Positions 1 through 8,250 of a stretch of 49,175 nt of DNA are shown here, piece by piece (positions within the stretch are counted from its first letter, which is position 1; each line of letters starts with the position of its first letter). Source of the stretch: Trueperaceae bacterium (GTDB lineage Bacteria > Deinococcota > Deinococci > Deinococcales > Trueperaceae). The stretch spans positions 1 to 49,175 of the forward strand of contig REEJ01000171.1 of assembly GCA_007695125.1 (NCBI GenBank), read 5' to 3'. The position numbers were made by a program, and so were the translations under genes. The notes beneath the pieces are model-generated. The model did no database searches, was not told the origin of the DNA, and saw nothing but the letters and a program-made list of their open reading frames with translations.

Positions 1-391
1 CCAGCACGGCCTCTTCGTCGACCACGAGTCCGATCGAGACGCAGAAGCCCGGGTAACCGCGCACGAAGTTGTGGGTGCCGTCGATCGGGTCGATCACCCA
101 GGTTGGAGCGCCGGGCTCGGCCTCGTCCAGCCCCTCTTCCCCGACGAAACCGACCTCCGGCGCCGCCTCGCGCAAGGCGACCACGAGGCGTCGTTGAACC
201 TCGGCGTCGGCGAAGGTGACCATGTCGCCGGGGCTGGTCTTGGTCGTCTGGCCCAGGTCGCCGTCGCCGGCGCTGGCCTGCGCGGCGAAGGCGGTCGCCC
301 AGCGCCCCAGCGCGCGGGCGTGTGCGCCCGCGACGTCCTTGAGTGCGAGGAGGCGCTCGGTGTCGAACGTGCGGTCGGGGGTGTCGCTCAT
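1..391 (-). CDS. Inositol monophosphatase family protein (C-terminus cut by window edge)
   Basis: Read on the minus strand from an ATG at 391; the ORF track misses it because it runs off the window. About 130 N-terminal residues are visible. They contain the metal-binding GEE element and the family signature WVIDPIDGTHNFVRGYPG, so it is a Mg2+-dependent phosphatase of the IMPase/SuhB/HisN superfamily acting on a small phosphorylated sugar, inositol or histidinol. It lies 38 bp downstream of the GH32 gene on the same strand and is probably the last or a late gene of the LacI-led sugar operon, which suggests a sugar-phosphatase role, but the substrate cannot be read from the sequence. The C-terminal half, including the second family motif, is outside the window. 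Confidence 0.85.
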   Translation of the reverse strand, partial: MSDTPDRTFDTERLLALKDVAGAHARALGRWATAFAAQASAGDGDLGQTTKTSPGDMVTFADAEVQRRLVVALREAAPEVGFVGEEGLDEAEPGAPTWVIDPIDGTHNFVRGYPGFCVSIGLVVDEEAVL

Positions 392-429
392 CGTTCGAGC
401 GTACGACGCGTGAGCCTGGCGCACGGCCG

Positions 430-1839
430 TCAGCGGCTGGGCGCCAGGCTCCAGGCCTCGCATCGCACGACGCGCGCCTCTCCCCCGACGGCCGTCAGCG
501 CCACGCGATCGACCGCAGGCCCCTCGGGGTAGACGCGGGTGGTGAGCGCATGGCGGTCGTCGGCGATCAGCTCGAGCACCGAGCTGTCGAGGTAGAGGTG
601 CATCTCGACGCGCTCGAGCGGCTCGCCGGGCAGGCCCAGCGGAGCGCTGTCGACGGCGTACTCGGCGCCGTGCGGGCCCTTCGCGTGGCGCGTGTCGACG
701 ATCAAGCGCTTCGTCCGCCAGGCGATGAGCACGTCGGTGTGTTCGGCCTCGCTGTGCTGCAGACGCAGGCCGGATACGGCCGCGGTGCCGCGCTCGAGCG
801 TCAAGCGGAGCTCGAGGGCCGAACCCCCGACGTCGAGCTCGACGCGGTCGCGCACGTCGACGGCGTCGAGCCGCGCGGGCTCGCCGGTTCGCAACGCCGT
901 CAGTTCCGGTACGAAACGCTGTCGCACCTCGTCGTCCTCGAACGTGAGGACCCGTGGCAGCGACATCACGCCCGCCCACGTGCCGTTCGCGCCTTCGACG
1001 GAGCGTTGCTCCTGGAGCCACCCCCACATCAACCGACGTCCGCGGTCGTCTTCCGTCGTCAGCGGGGCGTAGAAGCAGCGGTAGCCCCAATCCAGGCGCT
1101 GCCTCCGCTCGGGGTGGAAGCGCCGGTCGCGATACGTGCCGATGAGCACGTTCGGGTAGGTGAGCTCGGACCGTTGCCAGCGCGATACCAGCAGCAGGTG
1201 CGCGCCACCTACGGTGACGAAGTTGGGACACTCCCAGATCTGTCCAGTGTCGTCGCACACCGGCTCGGCGTGCTCGGGGACGAAGGGGTGCAGGTACGTC
1301 CAGGTGCGCAGGTCGCCGCTGCGGTAGAGCAGGGCCTGCCCGACGCCGCCCAGCGACGTCCCGACCAGCGCATACCAGGCGTCGCTCTCACGCCACACGA
1401 AGGGGTCGCGGTACGCCTCGAGCGTGTGTTCGTACAGCGACTCGGGCACGCGCGCGACGGGATTGTCGCCCAGTTTGCGCCAGCGGACCAGGTCGTCGGA
1501 GCCGAGGGCGACGGAGGTGGCTTGCACGCCGTCGCGCACGCCGGTGTAGAGGATCGTCGGCGTGCCGGCATCGATCACCAGGCAACCCGACCAGCAACCG
1601 CCATCGTCTGCCGGCGGCATGTCGGGCGTGATGGCGACCGGGAGGTGCTCCCAGTGGACCAGGTCGTCGCTGACCGCGTGGCCCCAGTGCGGAGGCGCCC
1701 AGCGCGGCGCCAGCGGGTTGTGCTGGTAGAAGACGTGGTAGCGACCGCGCCACTGGACGACGCCGTTCGGGTCGTTCATCCAGCCGGACGCTGGCTGCAG
1801 GTGATAGCGCGGACGGTGGCGATCGGAGACGAGGCTCAC
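430..1839 (-). CDS. GH32 glycoside hydrolase (sucrose-6-phosphate hydrolase / fructanase type)
   Basis: 469 residues with the full GH32 catalytic set: nucleophile in WMNDPNG (D23), transition-state stabiliser in YRDPF (D145) and acid/base in WECPNF (E203). The N-terminal five-bladed propeller is followed by a C-terminal beta-sandwich ending in the typical SSVLELIAD stretch. There is no signal peptide, so it acts in the cytosol on imported sucrose or short fructans. I chose the GTG at 1839 rather than the 619-residue ORF in the track because it forms a GTGA overlap with the permease stop and places WMNDPNG near residue 20, as in the family. It hydrolyses beta-fructosidic bonds; sucrose versus levan or inulin oligomers cannot be decided here. 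Confidence 0.92.
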   Translation of the reverse strand: MSLVSDRHRPRYHLQPASGWMNDPNGVVQWRGRYHVFYQHNPLAPRWAPPHWGHAVSDDLVHWEHLPVAITPDMPPADDGGCWSGCLVIDAGTPTILYTGVRDGVQATSVALGSDDLVRWRKLGDNPVARVPESLYEHTLEAYRDPFVWRESDAWYALVGTSLGGVGQALLYRSGDLRTWTYLHPFVPEHAEPVCDDTGQIWECPNFVTVGGAHLLLVSRWQRSELTYPNVLIGTYRDRRFHPERRQRLDWGYRCFYAPLTTEDDRGRRLMWGWLQEQRSVEGANGTWAGVMSLPRVLTFEDDEVRQRFVPELTALRTGEPARLDAVDVRDRVELDVGGSALELRLTLERGTAAVSGLRLQHSEAEHTDVLIAWRTKRLIVDTRHAKGPHGAEYAVDSAPLGLPGEPLERVEMHLYLDSSVLELIADDRHALTTRVYPEGPAVDRVALTAVGGEARVVRCEAWSLAPSR

Positions 1840-2720
1840 CCCTTGACCCCCGAGGCGGCGATCGACTCGATGAAGGCGCGCTGCAGCAGCAGGTAGAACA
1901 CCAGCACCGGGATGGTGATGAGCGACAGGTAGGCCATCACCTCGCCCCAGGCGACGTTGAGCTGGAAGAAGTACTGCAAGCCCACCATCACCGGACGGTA
2001 CGTCTCGCCTTGCGCGACCATGAGCGGCCAGAGGTACATGTTGTACATCGCCAGGAACTTCAGGATCGCGGCGGTGGCGAAGACCGGCCCCGACAGCGGC
2101 ACGATCACACGCAGGTAGACCTGCCACCACGAGGCGCCGTCGATACGAGCGGCCTCGATGATCTCGTCCGGGAGGTCCTTGAAGAACTGCACGAACAGGA
2201 AGATCGAGAGCGCGTCGGCGATGAACGGCACGATCTGGACGCGGTAGCTGTTGAGCCAGCCGAAGGTCAGACCGTCGGGGCCGAGCCACGGCAGCGCGTT
2301 GACCATCATCAAGAGCGGTACCGCGATGGTCTCGAACGGCACGATGAGGGTCGCGATGACGACGGAGAGGACGATCGCACGGCCGCGCCAGCGCAGCTTC
2401 GCGAAGGCGAAGCCGGCGAGCGAATTGAGGAAGAGCCCGAACATCACCGTGAGACCGGTGACGAGCACACTGTTGTACACGAAGCGACCGATCGGTGCTC
2501 GCTTGAAAGCGGCGACGTAGTTGTCCAGCGAGATGTCGCCGACGGGCAAGAAGGCACGGAGCGAACCGGTGTCGCGCAGGAGCTGCAGGTCGGGCTTGAG
2601 CGACGAGACGACCATGAACACGACCGGGAACACGAAGACCAGCGCGACCGCGATCAGCAGAGCGTAGCGCCAGGCCACGCGGTAGCGCTCGTTGCGGGCA
2701 CCGACCATGCGCCCACTCAT
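1836..2720 (-). CDS. Carbohydrate ABC transporter permease, MalG/UgpE type
   Basis: 294 residues with six predicted membrane helices and the cytoplasmic EAA loop (EAARIDGASWWQVYLRVIVP) that docks on the ATPase. Together with the neighbouring MalF-type permease and the binding protein it forms a CUT1-family sugar importer. The start ATG overlaps the upstream permease stop (ATGA) and its own stop overlaps the GH32 start (GTGA), indicating translational coupling. No ATPase gene is present in the operon, so a shared MsmK/UgpC-type ATPase encoded elsewhere is expected. Confidence 0.93.
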   Translation of the reverse strand: MSGRMVGARNERYRVAWRYALLIAVALVFVFPVVFMVVSSLKPDLQLLRDTGSLRAFLPVGDISLDNYVAAFKRAPIGRFVYNSVLVTGLTVMFGLFLNSLAGFAFAKLRWRGRAIVLSVVIATLIVPFETIAVPLLMMVNALPWLGPDGLTFGWLNSYRVQIVPFIADALSIFLFVQFFKDLPDEIIEAARIDGASWWQVYLRVIVPLSGPVFATAAILKFLAMYNMYLWPLMVAQGETYRPVMVGLQYFFQLNVAWGEVMAYLSLITIPVLVFYLLLQRAFIESIAASGVKG

Positions 2721-3853
2721 CGCGCGCGCTCCCGGGTCACGTAGCGCTGCAGCAGCGACACGGAGAGCACCAGCAGGAACAGCACGACCGAGATGGCTGA
2801 GCCGCCCGCGATGTCCTGGCGCTCGAAGCCGCGCTGCACCGCCTGGAAGACGATCGATTGGGTCGCATCACGCGGCCCACCGCGTGTCATGACATCGATC
2901 TGCGCGAAGAGCGCGAAGGCCTGCATGGTGATCACCACGAGGATCAGCACGGCCGTGTTGCGCAAACCCGGCCAGGTGACGTGTCGGAACTTCTGCAAGG
3001 CGCTGGCGCCCTCGACCGACGCCGCCTCGTACAGCACACCTGGGATGGTCTGGAGACCGGACAACCAGATCACCATGTGGAAGCCGACGGCCTGCCAGAT
3101 CGACATGGCCATGATGGCGCCGAGCGCGGTGTTCGGGTTGCCGAGCCAGTCGACCGGCGTGAAGGCGCCGAAGGTGAGCCCCGTGAGCATGGAGTTGAGC
3201 AACCCGCCCGGGCTGTAGATGAAGCGCCACAGCAACGACACGACGACGATCGAGATGACGACGGGCATGAAATAGATGGTGCGGAAGATGTTGACGCCCC
3301 GCAGACGCTGGTTGATCATCAGCGCCAGCATCAACGCCAAGGTGGCTTGTGTCGGAGCGACGACGAGCACGAAGAGCATGGTGTTGCGTAGCGCGCGCAT
3401 GAACACCACGTCGCTGGCGAGGAGGTAGAGCCGTCGCTCACCGAGTTGCCAGGAGGCGAGCTCGCGCAGGCCGTCGAACTGCGGGTAGTCGGGGTTGCGG
3501 CGGGTGATGTCGCGCAACACCGGATAGACGGGTGCGCCGGTGTCGTCGCGGAGCGTGGCGCCGGACTCGGGATCGGTGAGCGGCGCCATCATGAAGGGCC
3601 TGACGGTGAGCAGCTGGGTGAAGTTGCGGGTGCCGACGAACGCCGTCGGGTTGGGCGACACGAGGCGCTGGTTGGTGAACGCCATGACGAACGCCAAGGC
3701 GAAGGGGGTGATCAGGAAGGCCACCAGCAGGATGACCGCGGGCGCGGCCATCGCCAGACCGGCCGCCTCCTCACCGCGGCGGCCCGGGCCCAGACCGCTC
3801 GCCGCGGCTTGCCGAACGAGCTCCGGGACGGGCTTCACCGGGATCCTGTGCAT
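2717..3853 (-). CDS. Carbohydrate ABC transporter permease, MalF/UgpA type
   Basis: 378 residues from the ATG at 3853 (MHRIPVKPV), which follows an AGAGGAG ribosome-binding site; the track start at 3910 would place coding sequence inside the hairpin at 3880-3905. It has an N-terminal membrane helix, a long extracytoplasmic loop of about 90 residues (PESGATLRDDTG... region), then five more helices and the EAA motif (EAASVEGASALQKFRHVTWP). It is the partner of the MalG-type permease in a CUT1 sugar importer. The enlarged first periplasmic loop resembles the extra domain of MalF, though it is smaller. Confidence 0.92.
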   Translation of the reverse strand: MHRIPVKPVPELVRQAAASGLGPGRRGEEAAGLAMAAPAVILLVAFLITPFALAFVMAFTNQRLVSPNPTAFVGTRNFTQLLTVRPFMMAPLTDPESGATLRDDTGAPVYPVLRDITRRNPDYPQFDGLRELASWQLGERRLYLLASDVVFMRALRNTMLFVLVVAPTQATLALMLALMINQRLRGVNIFRTIYFMPVVISIVVVSLLWRFIYSPGGLLNSMLTGLTFGAFTPVDWLGNPNTALGAIMAMSIWQAVGFHMVIWLSGLQTIPGVLYEAASVEGASALQKFRHVTWPGLRNTAVLILVVITMQAFALFAQIDVMTRGGPRDATQSIVFQAVQRGFERQDIAGGSAISVVLFLLVLSVSLLQRYVTRERAR

Positions 3854-3879
3854 CGCGCTCTCGGTCTCCTCTCGCTCGG

Positions 3880-3905
3880 GTGTGGCCCCCGCTGGGGGGC
3901 CACAC
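3880..3905 (-). other. Intercistronic GC-rich hairpin between binding-protein and permease genes
   Basis: Perfect 11-bp stem (GTGTGGCCCCC with GGGGGCCACAC) closed by a 4-nt loop, in the 105-bp gap between the binding-protein stop and the permease start. There is no T-run, so it is more likely an mRNA-stabilising or partial-attenuation element than a full terminator. Such elements are common in sugar ABC operons, where binding protein is needed in excess. Confidence 0.7.
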
Positions 3906-3958
3906 CGCACACGAAGGTGTCGCGGGCGTGCGGACGCGCGCCGCGAGCCGAACTCAGC

Positions 3959-5221
3959 TCAGAAGCCGTAGCCGTCGTTGTTGGCGATGTCGCGCTCGAT
4001 CTCGTCGACGGCCGCGTCGAGCGCGTCCTGCACGTCGGCGCCGTTGGCGATGTCGGCCAGCGCCTTCTCGAAGGTCAGCGCGATGCCCACGTACGCCGGG
4101 GTCGGCGGGCGGATCAGCGACTGCTGGTTGCTCAGCTCGTAGAACACCTCGAGCGGTCCGCCCTCACCGTAGTTCTGGGTCATGGCGGCGGCGGAGACGG
4201 TCGACGGGACGAGGCCGATGCCGTCGCTGAAGGCGGCGAGGTACTCGTCTTGCAGGGCGAACTCGATGAAGGCGTTGGCGCCCTCGGGGTGCTGGGTGGT
4301 CGCCGAGACGCCGAACTGCCAGGAAGCGCCGCCGATCTTGGGACCGTGGCCGAAGTCGGGCGCCGGCAGGAAGAGGAGGTCGTCGCCGAAGGCCTCGAGG
4401 GCGGGGATGGCGGCCCAGTTGCCGTTCCACTGCAGCGCGTAACGCCCGTCGAGGAAGCCGGTCTCGCGATCGGCGTCGTCCTGCGACGTGCCTGGGGTCA
4501 GGCCGCGCGTGAAGAGGCTCTGCCACCAGTTGCCGAAGGCCACGGCCTCGGGGCCGTTCAGGACCCCTTCGGCGGTGAGGAAGGTGCTGCGGTCGATCAG
4601 GTCGCCACCGAAGCTCTGCAGGAAGGGCGAGAAGGCGTAGGGGTACCACTCTCCGGTCCACGCCATGCCGACGTCGAACGCGTAGTCGAACTCGCCGGTC
4701 GCGTCGAGCGTCTCGAGGATGGCGTCGAACTCCTCGAACGTCCAGGGCGCGTCGAGGCTGGGGATGCGGATGTCGTTCGCTTCGAGCACCGAGCGCCGGG
4801 CGTAGATCGCGATCGCCGCGTCCCACAGGCCCACCGAGTAGACCTCGCCCTGCCACTCGCCGATCACGCTGGGCAGGAAGCCATCGAGCACACCGTCCGA
4901 CAGGCTCAACGGTTGCATGTAGTTGGCCCAGGCCCAGTTGGGCATCACGGGACCGTCGACGTCGAGGATGTCGGGCAGGTTGCCGGCGAGCGCGGCGGAG
5001 ACGACCGAGGGGTTGTAGGCGAGTTGGGGGAACTCCTCGAGCGTGACGCGCCAGTCGTCTTGCGCGGCGTTGAAGTCGTCGATGATCTGGACGATGATCG
5101 CTCGCTCGACCTCGTTGCCGGCGCCGTGGTACCAGAGGCTCAGGGTGGTCTGCGCGAACACGACGCCGCTCAGTGCGAGGGCGGCGAGCAGCGCTGTGAG
5201 GGACCGCTTCGTCGTTGTCAT
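3959..5221 (-). CDS. Extracellular sugar-binding protein of ABC transporter (SBP family 1)
   Basis: 420 residues. A Sec signal peptide (MTTTKRSLTALLAALALSG, cleaved after VFA) is followed directly by TTLSLWYHGAGNE, the usual first strand of cluster-1 sugar-binding proteins. No lipobox cysteine is present, so the protein is periplasmic or secreted rather than a lipoprotein, as is common in Deinococcota. The remainder has the family two-lobe pattern, with aromatic residues suited to sugar stacking. The ATG is preceded by AGAGGAAT. It lies directly downstream of the LacI gene and upstream of both permeases; linkage to GH32 suggests that sucrose or fructo-oligosaccharide is bound. Confidence 0.93.
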   Translation of the reverse strand: MTTTKRSLTALLAALALSGVVFAQTTLSLWYHGAGNEVERAIIVQIIDDFNAAQDDWRVTLEEFPQLAYNPSVVSAALAGNLPDILDVDGPVMPNWAWANYMQPLSLSDGVLDGFLPSVIGEWQGEVYSVGLWDAAIAIYARRSVLEANDIRIPSLDAPWTFEEFDAILETLDATGEFDYAFDVGMAWTGEWYPYAFSPFLQSFGGDLIDRSTFLTAEGVLNGPEAVAFGNWWQSLFTRGLTPGTSQDDADRETGFLDGRYALQWNGNWAAIPALEAFGDDLLFLPAPDFGHGPKIGGASWQFGVSATTQHPEGANAFIEFALQDEYLAAFSDGIGLVPSTVSAAAMTQNYGEGGPLEVFYELSNQQSLIRPPTPAYVGIALTFEKALADIANGADVQDALDAAVDEIERDIANNDGYGF

Positions 5222-5335
5222 GATGATTCCTCTCCGTTCTTTCGTAGCGATGCCGGCCAGCTGGCGGGCATCGGGGCGACGGACCGAGGTGCTTTGGACC
5301 GTGTCGGACTCGAGCCATCAATCGGGTGCGTCCAG

Positions 5336-6385
5336 TCAGGACTCCTCTCCGGCGTCGCTCGCAGGCGCGCGTCCCACGGAGCCACGCTCGACGATCGGGC
5401 ACGGTAGGCGCCGCTGGGGTGGCGGACGATCCTCGCCCCAGGGTGCGGTCAGGAGGTGGTCGATGGCCCAGCGGCCCATGGCCGCGTGCGGCAGTGCCAT
5501 CGTCGTCAGGGCCGGGCGCAGGGCGTCGGCGATGTAGTGCTGGTCGTCGAACCCGACCACCGACACGTCACCGGGGACGCTGAGACCCACCTCGGTGAAC
5601 GCGAAGTAGGCGCCCATCGCCATGCGGTCGGTGCCGAAGAAGTACGCCGTGGGAGGGTCGTCGGCGTCGAGCAGGTCGTGCGCCCAGCGGTAGCCGCTGT
5701 CGGCGTTGCCCGACCCCTCCCGAACGAGCGCCTCGTCGAAGGGCACTCCGGCCTCGGCGAGTGCTTCCTTGTAGCCCTCGAGGCGCCCCACGGCTGCGGG
5801 GTAGCCGGTCGAGAGGACGTCGTTGGTGACCATGGCGATGCGTCGGTGTCCCTCCTCGAGCAGCCGCTCGGTGGCCTCGCGGCCGCCGCGCACCTCGTCG
5901 GGCACGACCGACGCGAAGTCCCGGTTGGGCGTGAAGCAGTCCACGAGCACGGTCGGGACTTCATGCAGCGCCTTCGGGACGTGGACCTCGTGGTGGAACA
6001 TGGCGGCGTAGACGATGCCCTCGACGCCGCGCTCGATCAGGTTGGCGACGGCCTGCTCGCGCACCCGGTCGTCACCGTCGGCGTCGATCACCATGAGCAT
6101 GCGATCGGCCTGACGGGCACGCGCCTGGGCGCCCTTGATGAGATCGTGCGCGAACGGCGTGGTGGTGACCTGATCGGTGAGGAACCCGAAGAGCTGGGAG
6201 CGCCCAGTGCGGATGTGGCGAGCGGCGAAGGTGGGACGGTAGCCGAGCTGCTCCATGACGGACTCGACCTTGGCCCGCGTCGCCTCGGCCACGTTGGGCC
6301 GCTCGTTCAGGACGCGCGAGACAGTCCCGACGCCGACGCCTGCGGCCTTGGCGATGTCGTGTATCGACGGCTTCTTCACTGCCAC
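5336..6385 (-). CDS. LacI-family transcriptional regulator of the fructan/sucrose operon
   Basis: 349 residues. The N-terminal LacI helix-turn-helix and hinge (SIHDIAKAAGVGVGTVSRVLNE... LGYRPTFAARHIRTG) is followed by a periplasmic-binding-protein-like sensor domain ending in TMALPHAAMGRWA. The start is GTG at 6385, preceded by AGGAAGGGC. It is the first gene of the operon: the promoter and two palindromic operators lie immediately upstream, so it should repress itself and, by read-through, the transport and GH32 genes. No second operator is visible in the 114-bp gap before the binding-protein gene. Confidence 0.93.
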   Translation of the reverse strand: MAVKKPSIHDIAKAAGVGVGTVSRVLNERPNVAEATRAKVESVMEQLGYRPTFAARHIRTGRSQLFGFLTDQVTTTPFAHDLIKGAQARARQADRMLMVIDADGDDRVREQAVANLIERGVEGIVYAAMFHHEVHVPKALHEVPTVLVDCFTPNRDFASVVPDEVRGGREATERLLEEGHRRIAMVTNDVLSTGYPAAVGRLEGYKEALAEAGVPFDEALVREGSGNADSGYRWAHDLLDADDPPTAYFFGTDRMAMGAYFAFTEVGLSVPGDVSVVGFDDQHYIADALRPALTTMALPHAAMGRWAIDHLLTAPWGEDRPPPQRRLPCPIVERGSVGRAPASDAGEES

Positions 6386-6404
6386 GTCAGGTTGCCCTTC
6401 CTGG

Positions 6405-6418
6405 TGGAACCGATTCCA
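6405..6418. promoter_or_regulatory. LacI-type operator, proximal copy
   Basis: TGGAACCGATTCCA, with perfect TGGAA/TTCCA arms around a CCGA centre, the classic LacI-family half-site geometry. It lies 20 bp before the lacI start codon, in the transcribed leader. Confidence 0.85.
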
Positions 6419-6419
6419 G

Positions 6420-6433
6420 TGGAACTGATTCCA
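6420..6433. promoter_or_regulatory. LacI-type operator, distal copy
   Basis: TGGAACTGATTCCA, a second copy 15 bp from the first, with identical arms. It abuts the -10 box (6436-6441), so a bound repressor would block transcription initiation. Confidence 0.85.
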
Positions 6434-6435
6434 AA

Positions 6436-6465
6436 AGCGTAGGGGACATCCTGGCGATCTGTCAA
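6436..6465 (-). promoter_or_regulatory. Promoter of the LacI-led fructan operon
   Basis: On the minus strand there is a TTGACA -35 (6465-6460), an 18-bp spacer and a TACGCT -10 (6441-6436). The two LacI operators follow directly downstream. Confidence 0.8.
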
Positions 6466-6544
6466 GACCGACCTAGGTGCGCCGCATGCGCGCAGCGCAC
6501 GACCAACGCCGTCGGCGGCGTGGTCATCCGCCGGCGGTCCGGGC

Positions 6545-6559
6545 GTGGCATGATGCCAC
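6545..6559. promoter_or_regulatory. Palindrome upstream of the acetamidase gene
   Basis: GTGGCATGATGCCAC: 7-bp perfect arms with one central base, 55 bp before the acetamidase start. It is a candidate operator; no neighbouring regulator can be assigned to it. Confidence 0.4.
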
Positions 6560-6613
6560 AACCCACACGCGTGCACGGCCCGCTAGCGGCGCCGTCACGA
6601 GGCGAGGAGCGGC

Positions 6614-7561
6614 ATGGGCATCGGATCGTGCGACCACACCATCCACGAGCACCAGCACCACCACGTGTGGGACCTGGCGCAGCCGCCGGCGCTCGAGGTC
6701 GACGACGGCGCGAGCGTCGAGTTCGACACCACCGACGCGTCGGGAGGTCAGCTCGGGCCCAGCTCGAGCGCGGCCGACCTCGCGAACGTCGATTTCGCCC
6801 GCGTGAACCCTGTGACCGGTCCCGTCTACGTGCTCGGCGCGCGGCCCGGCGACGTGCTCGAGGTCGAGGTGCTCGAGCTCGCCATGAGCGGCTGGGGTTG
6901 GACCGCGCTCATCCCCGGCTTCGGCCTGCTGGCAGAGCAGTACACCGAGCCCTGGCTCAAGCACTGGGACCTGACGCCCGGCGCCCGGACCGCTGCGTTC
7001 GCAGACAGCATCGACGTGCCGATCGCGCCGTTCCCAGGCACCATCGGCCTCGCGCCGCCGACGCCCGGACCCCACCCCACCGTGCCACCGCACGCCTGGG
7101 GCGGCAACCTCGACACCAAGCACCTCACGGCCGGGACGAAGCTCTACTTGCCCGTCGGCGTCGAGGGCGCGCTCTTCTCGGTCGGCGATACCCATGCCGC
7201 ACAGGGCGACGGCGAGGTGTGCGGCACCGCGATCGAGTCACGCATGCGCATCGCGCTGCGCTTCCGGCTGCGCCGCGATCTGCGCCTGCGCTTCCCCGCC
7301 TTCGAGACCTTCGGAGCCGCTCCCGGCGACCGCGCCACCAGCGGCTCGTTCGTGACCACCGGGGTCGGTCCGGACCTGATGGGCGCCGCTCGCGACGCCG
7401 TGTCGGGGATGATCGATCGCCTGATGGCCACCACGCGCTTGGACGCCGACGAGGCCTACGCGCTGTGCAGCGTCGCGGTCGACATTCGCGTCCACGAGGT
7501 GGTCGACGCACCGAACTGGGTGGTCGGCGCGTGGTTACCGCACGGCGTCGTGCGCGGCTGA
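6614..7561 (+). CDS. Acetamidase/formamidase family protein
   Basis: 315 residues matching the FmdA/AmdA fold: an N-terminal beta-rich section with GPVYVLGARPGDVLEVEVLE, a central PHAWGGNLDTKHL segment that supplies catalytic and metal ligands in the family, and a C-terminal TTGVGPDLMGAARDAV stretch. It should hydrolyse short-chain amides (formamide, acetamide or similar) to ammonia and the acid in the cytosol. The ATG follows a GAGGAG site with good spacing. The gene stands alone, divergent from the LacI operon. Its last 27 bp overlap the convergent GAF-domain gene. Confidence 0.88.
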   Translation: MGIGSCDHTIHEHQHHHVWDLAQPPALEVDDGASVEFDTTDASGGQLGPSSSAADLANVDFARVNPVTGPVYVLGARPGDVLEVEVLELAMSGWGWTALIPGFGLLAEQYTEPWLKHWDLTPGARTAAFADSIDVPIAPFPGTIGLAPPTPGPHPTVPPHAWGGNLDTKHLTAGTKLYLPVGVEGALFSVGDTHAAQGDGEVCGTAIESRMRIALRFRLRRDLRLRFPAFETFGAAPGDRATSGSFVTTGVGPDLMGAARDAVSGMIDRLMATTRLDADEAYALCSVAVDIRVHEVVDAPNWVVGAWLPHGVVRG

Positions 7562-8152
7562 CGCCTCGACCCGTTGCGGAGTCGGCACCAGGCCGAGCCT
7601 GAGGTAGGTCCGCACCAAAGCGTCGGCAACCGTGGTCAGCGCCGCGGCTTCGTGCGCGCCGAACACCCGATGGCGTCGGACCGCATCGAGCCCGACGAAG
7701 CCGATGCAGGTCGGCCCGTCCATCATCGGCACGCTCGTGAGGCTCTTGATGCCCTGCGGTTCGAGCGTGTGCCGCACGCCGCTGTCGGGCGGCAACGCGA
7801 AGACGTCGACGACCTCCATGGCCTCGCCAGCCCGGTGGCGCGCCACCCATTCCGGTACCAGATGCAGCGGGAACGCCTGTAGGATCGCGATCTGCGGCTC
7901 CACGGCTGCGGCGCACCACTCGTGCGTGTTGTGGCACAGACCGGCGGCGAAGTCGTAGCTGAACGCGTACGCGCGGTCTGCGCCGACCGCGCTCCCGAGG
8001 GCCTCGAGCACCACGTCGACGGCGCCGTCGAGACCATCGCCATCGACCTTGTCGAGCCGACCCACGGCGATGCCGAGCGCCGTAGCGAGCGCCCCATCGA
8101 CGGACGCGGGGGGCTCCGGAGGAGCGGTGTCGGCCGCTCCCCTCTCAATCAT
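7535..8152 (-). CDS. GAF-domain protein
   Basis: 205 residues from an ATG at 8152 (MIERGAADT); the longer ORF in the track overlaps the upstream gene and has low-complexity sequence. Residues about 25-190 form a GAF sensor domain: ALGSAVGADRAYAFSYD, then the GIKSLTSVPMMDGPTCIGFVGLD core. Similar sequences form the input part of signalling proteins, but no histidine kinase, GGDEF or HTH output domain is attached, so this is a stand-alone sensor or ligand-binding protein. The ribosome-binding site is weak. The 3' end overlaps the convergent acetamidase gene by 27 bp. Confidence 0.75.
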   Translation of the reverse strand: MIERGAADTAPPEPPASVDGALATALGIAVGRLDKVDGDGLDGAVDVVLEALGSAVGADRAYAFSYDFAAGLCHNTHEWCAAAVEPQIAILQAFPLHLVPEWVARHRAGEAMEVVDVFALPPDSGVRHTLEPQGIKSLTSVPMMDGPTCIGFVGLDAVRRHRVFGAHEAAALTTVADALVRTYLRLGLVPTPQRVEASAAHDAVR

Positions 8153-8250
8153 GCCCAGACCGCCGCATCTGTTCGCGCACCATTTCCGCAGCGTACCGCT
8201 GCGCGTTGCGCCGCGGAGCGACGGATGCACACCAGGCGCGGCCACGGGGG

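Noticed and set aside
3446-5407. 653-codon plus-strand ORF opposite the sugar-binding protein and permease genes
   Set aside because: A shadow of strongly supported genes on the other strand; composition is Arg/Glu/Val-rich with no domain, as expected for antisense frames in GC-rich DNA.
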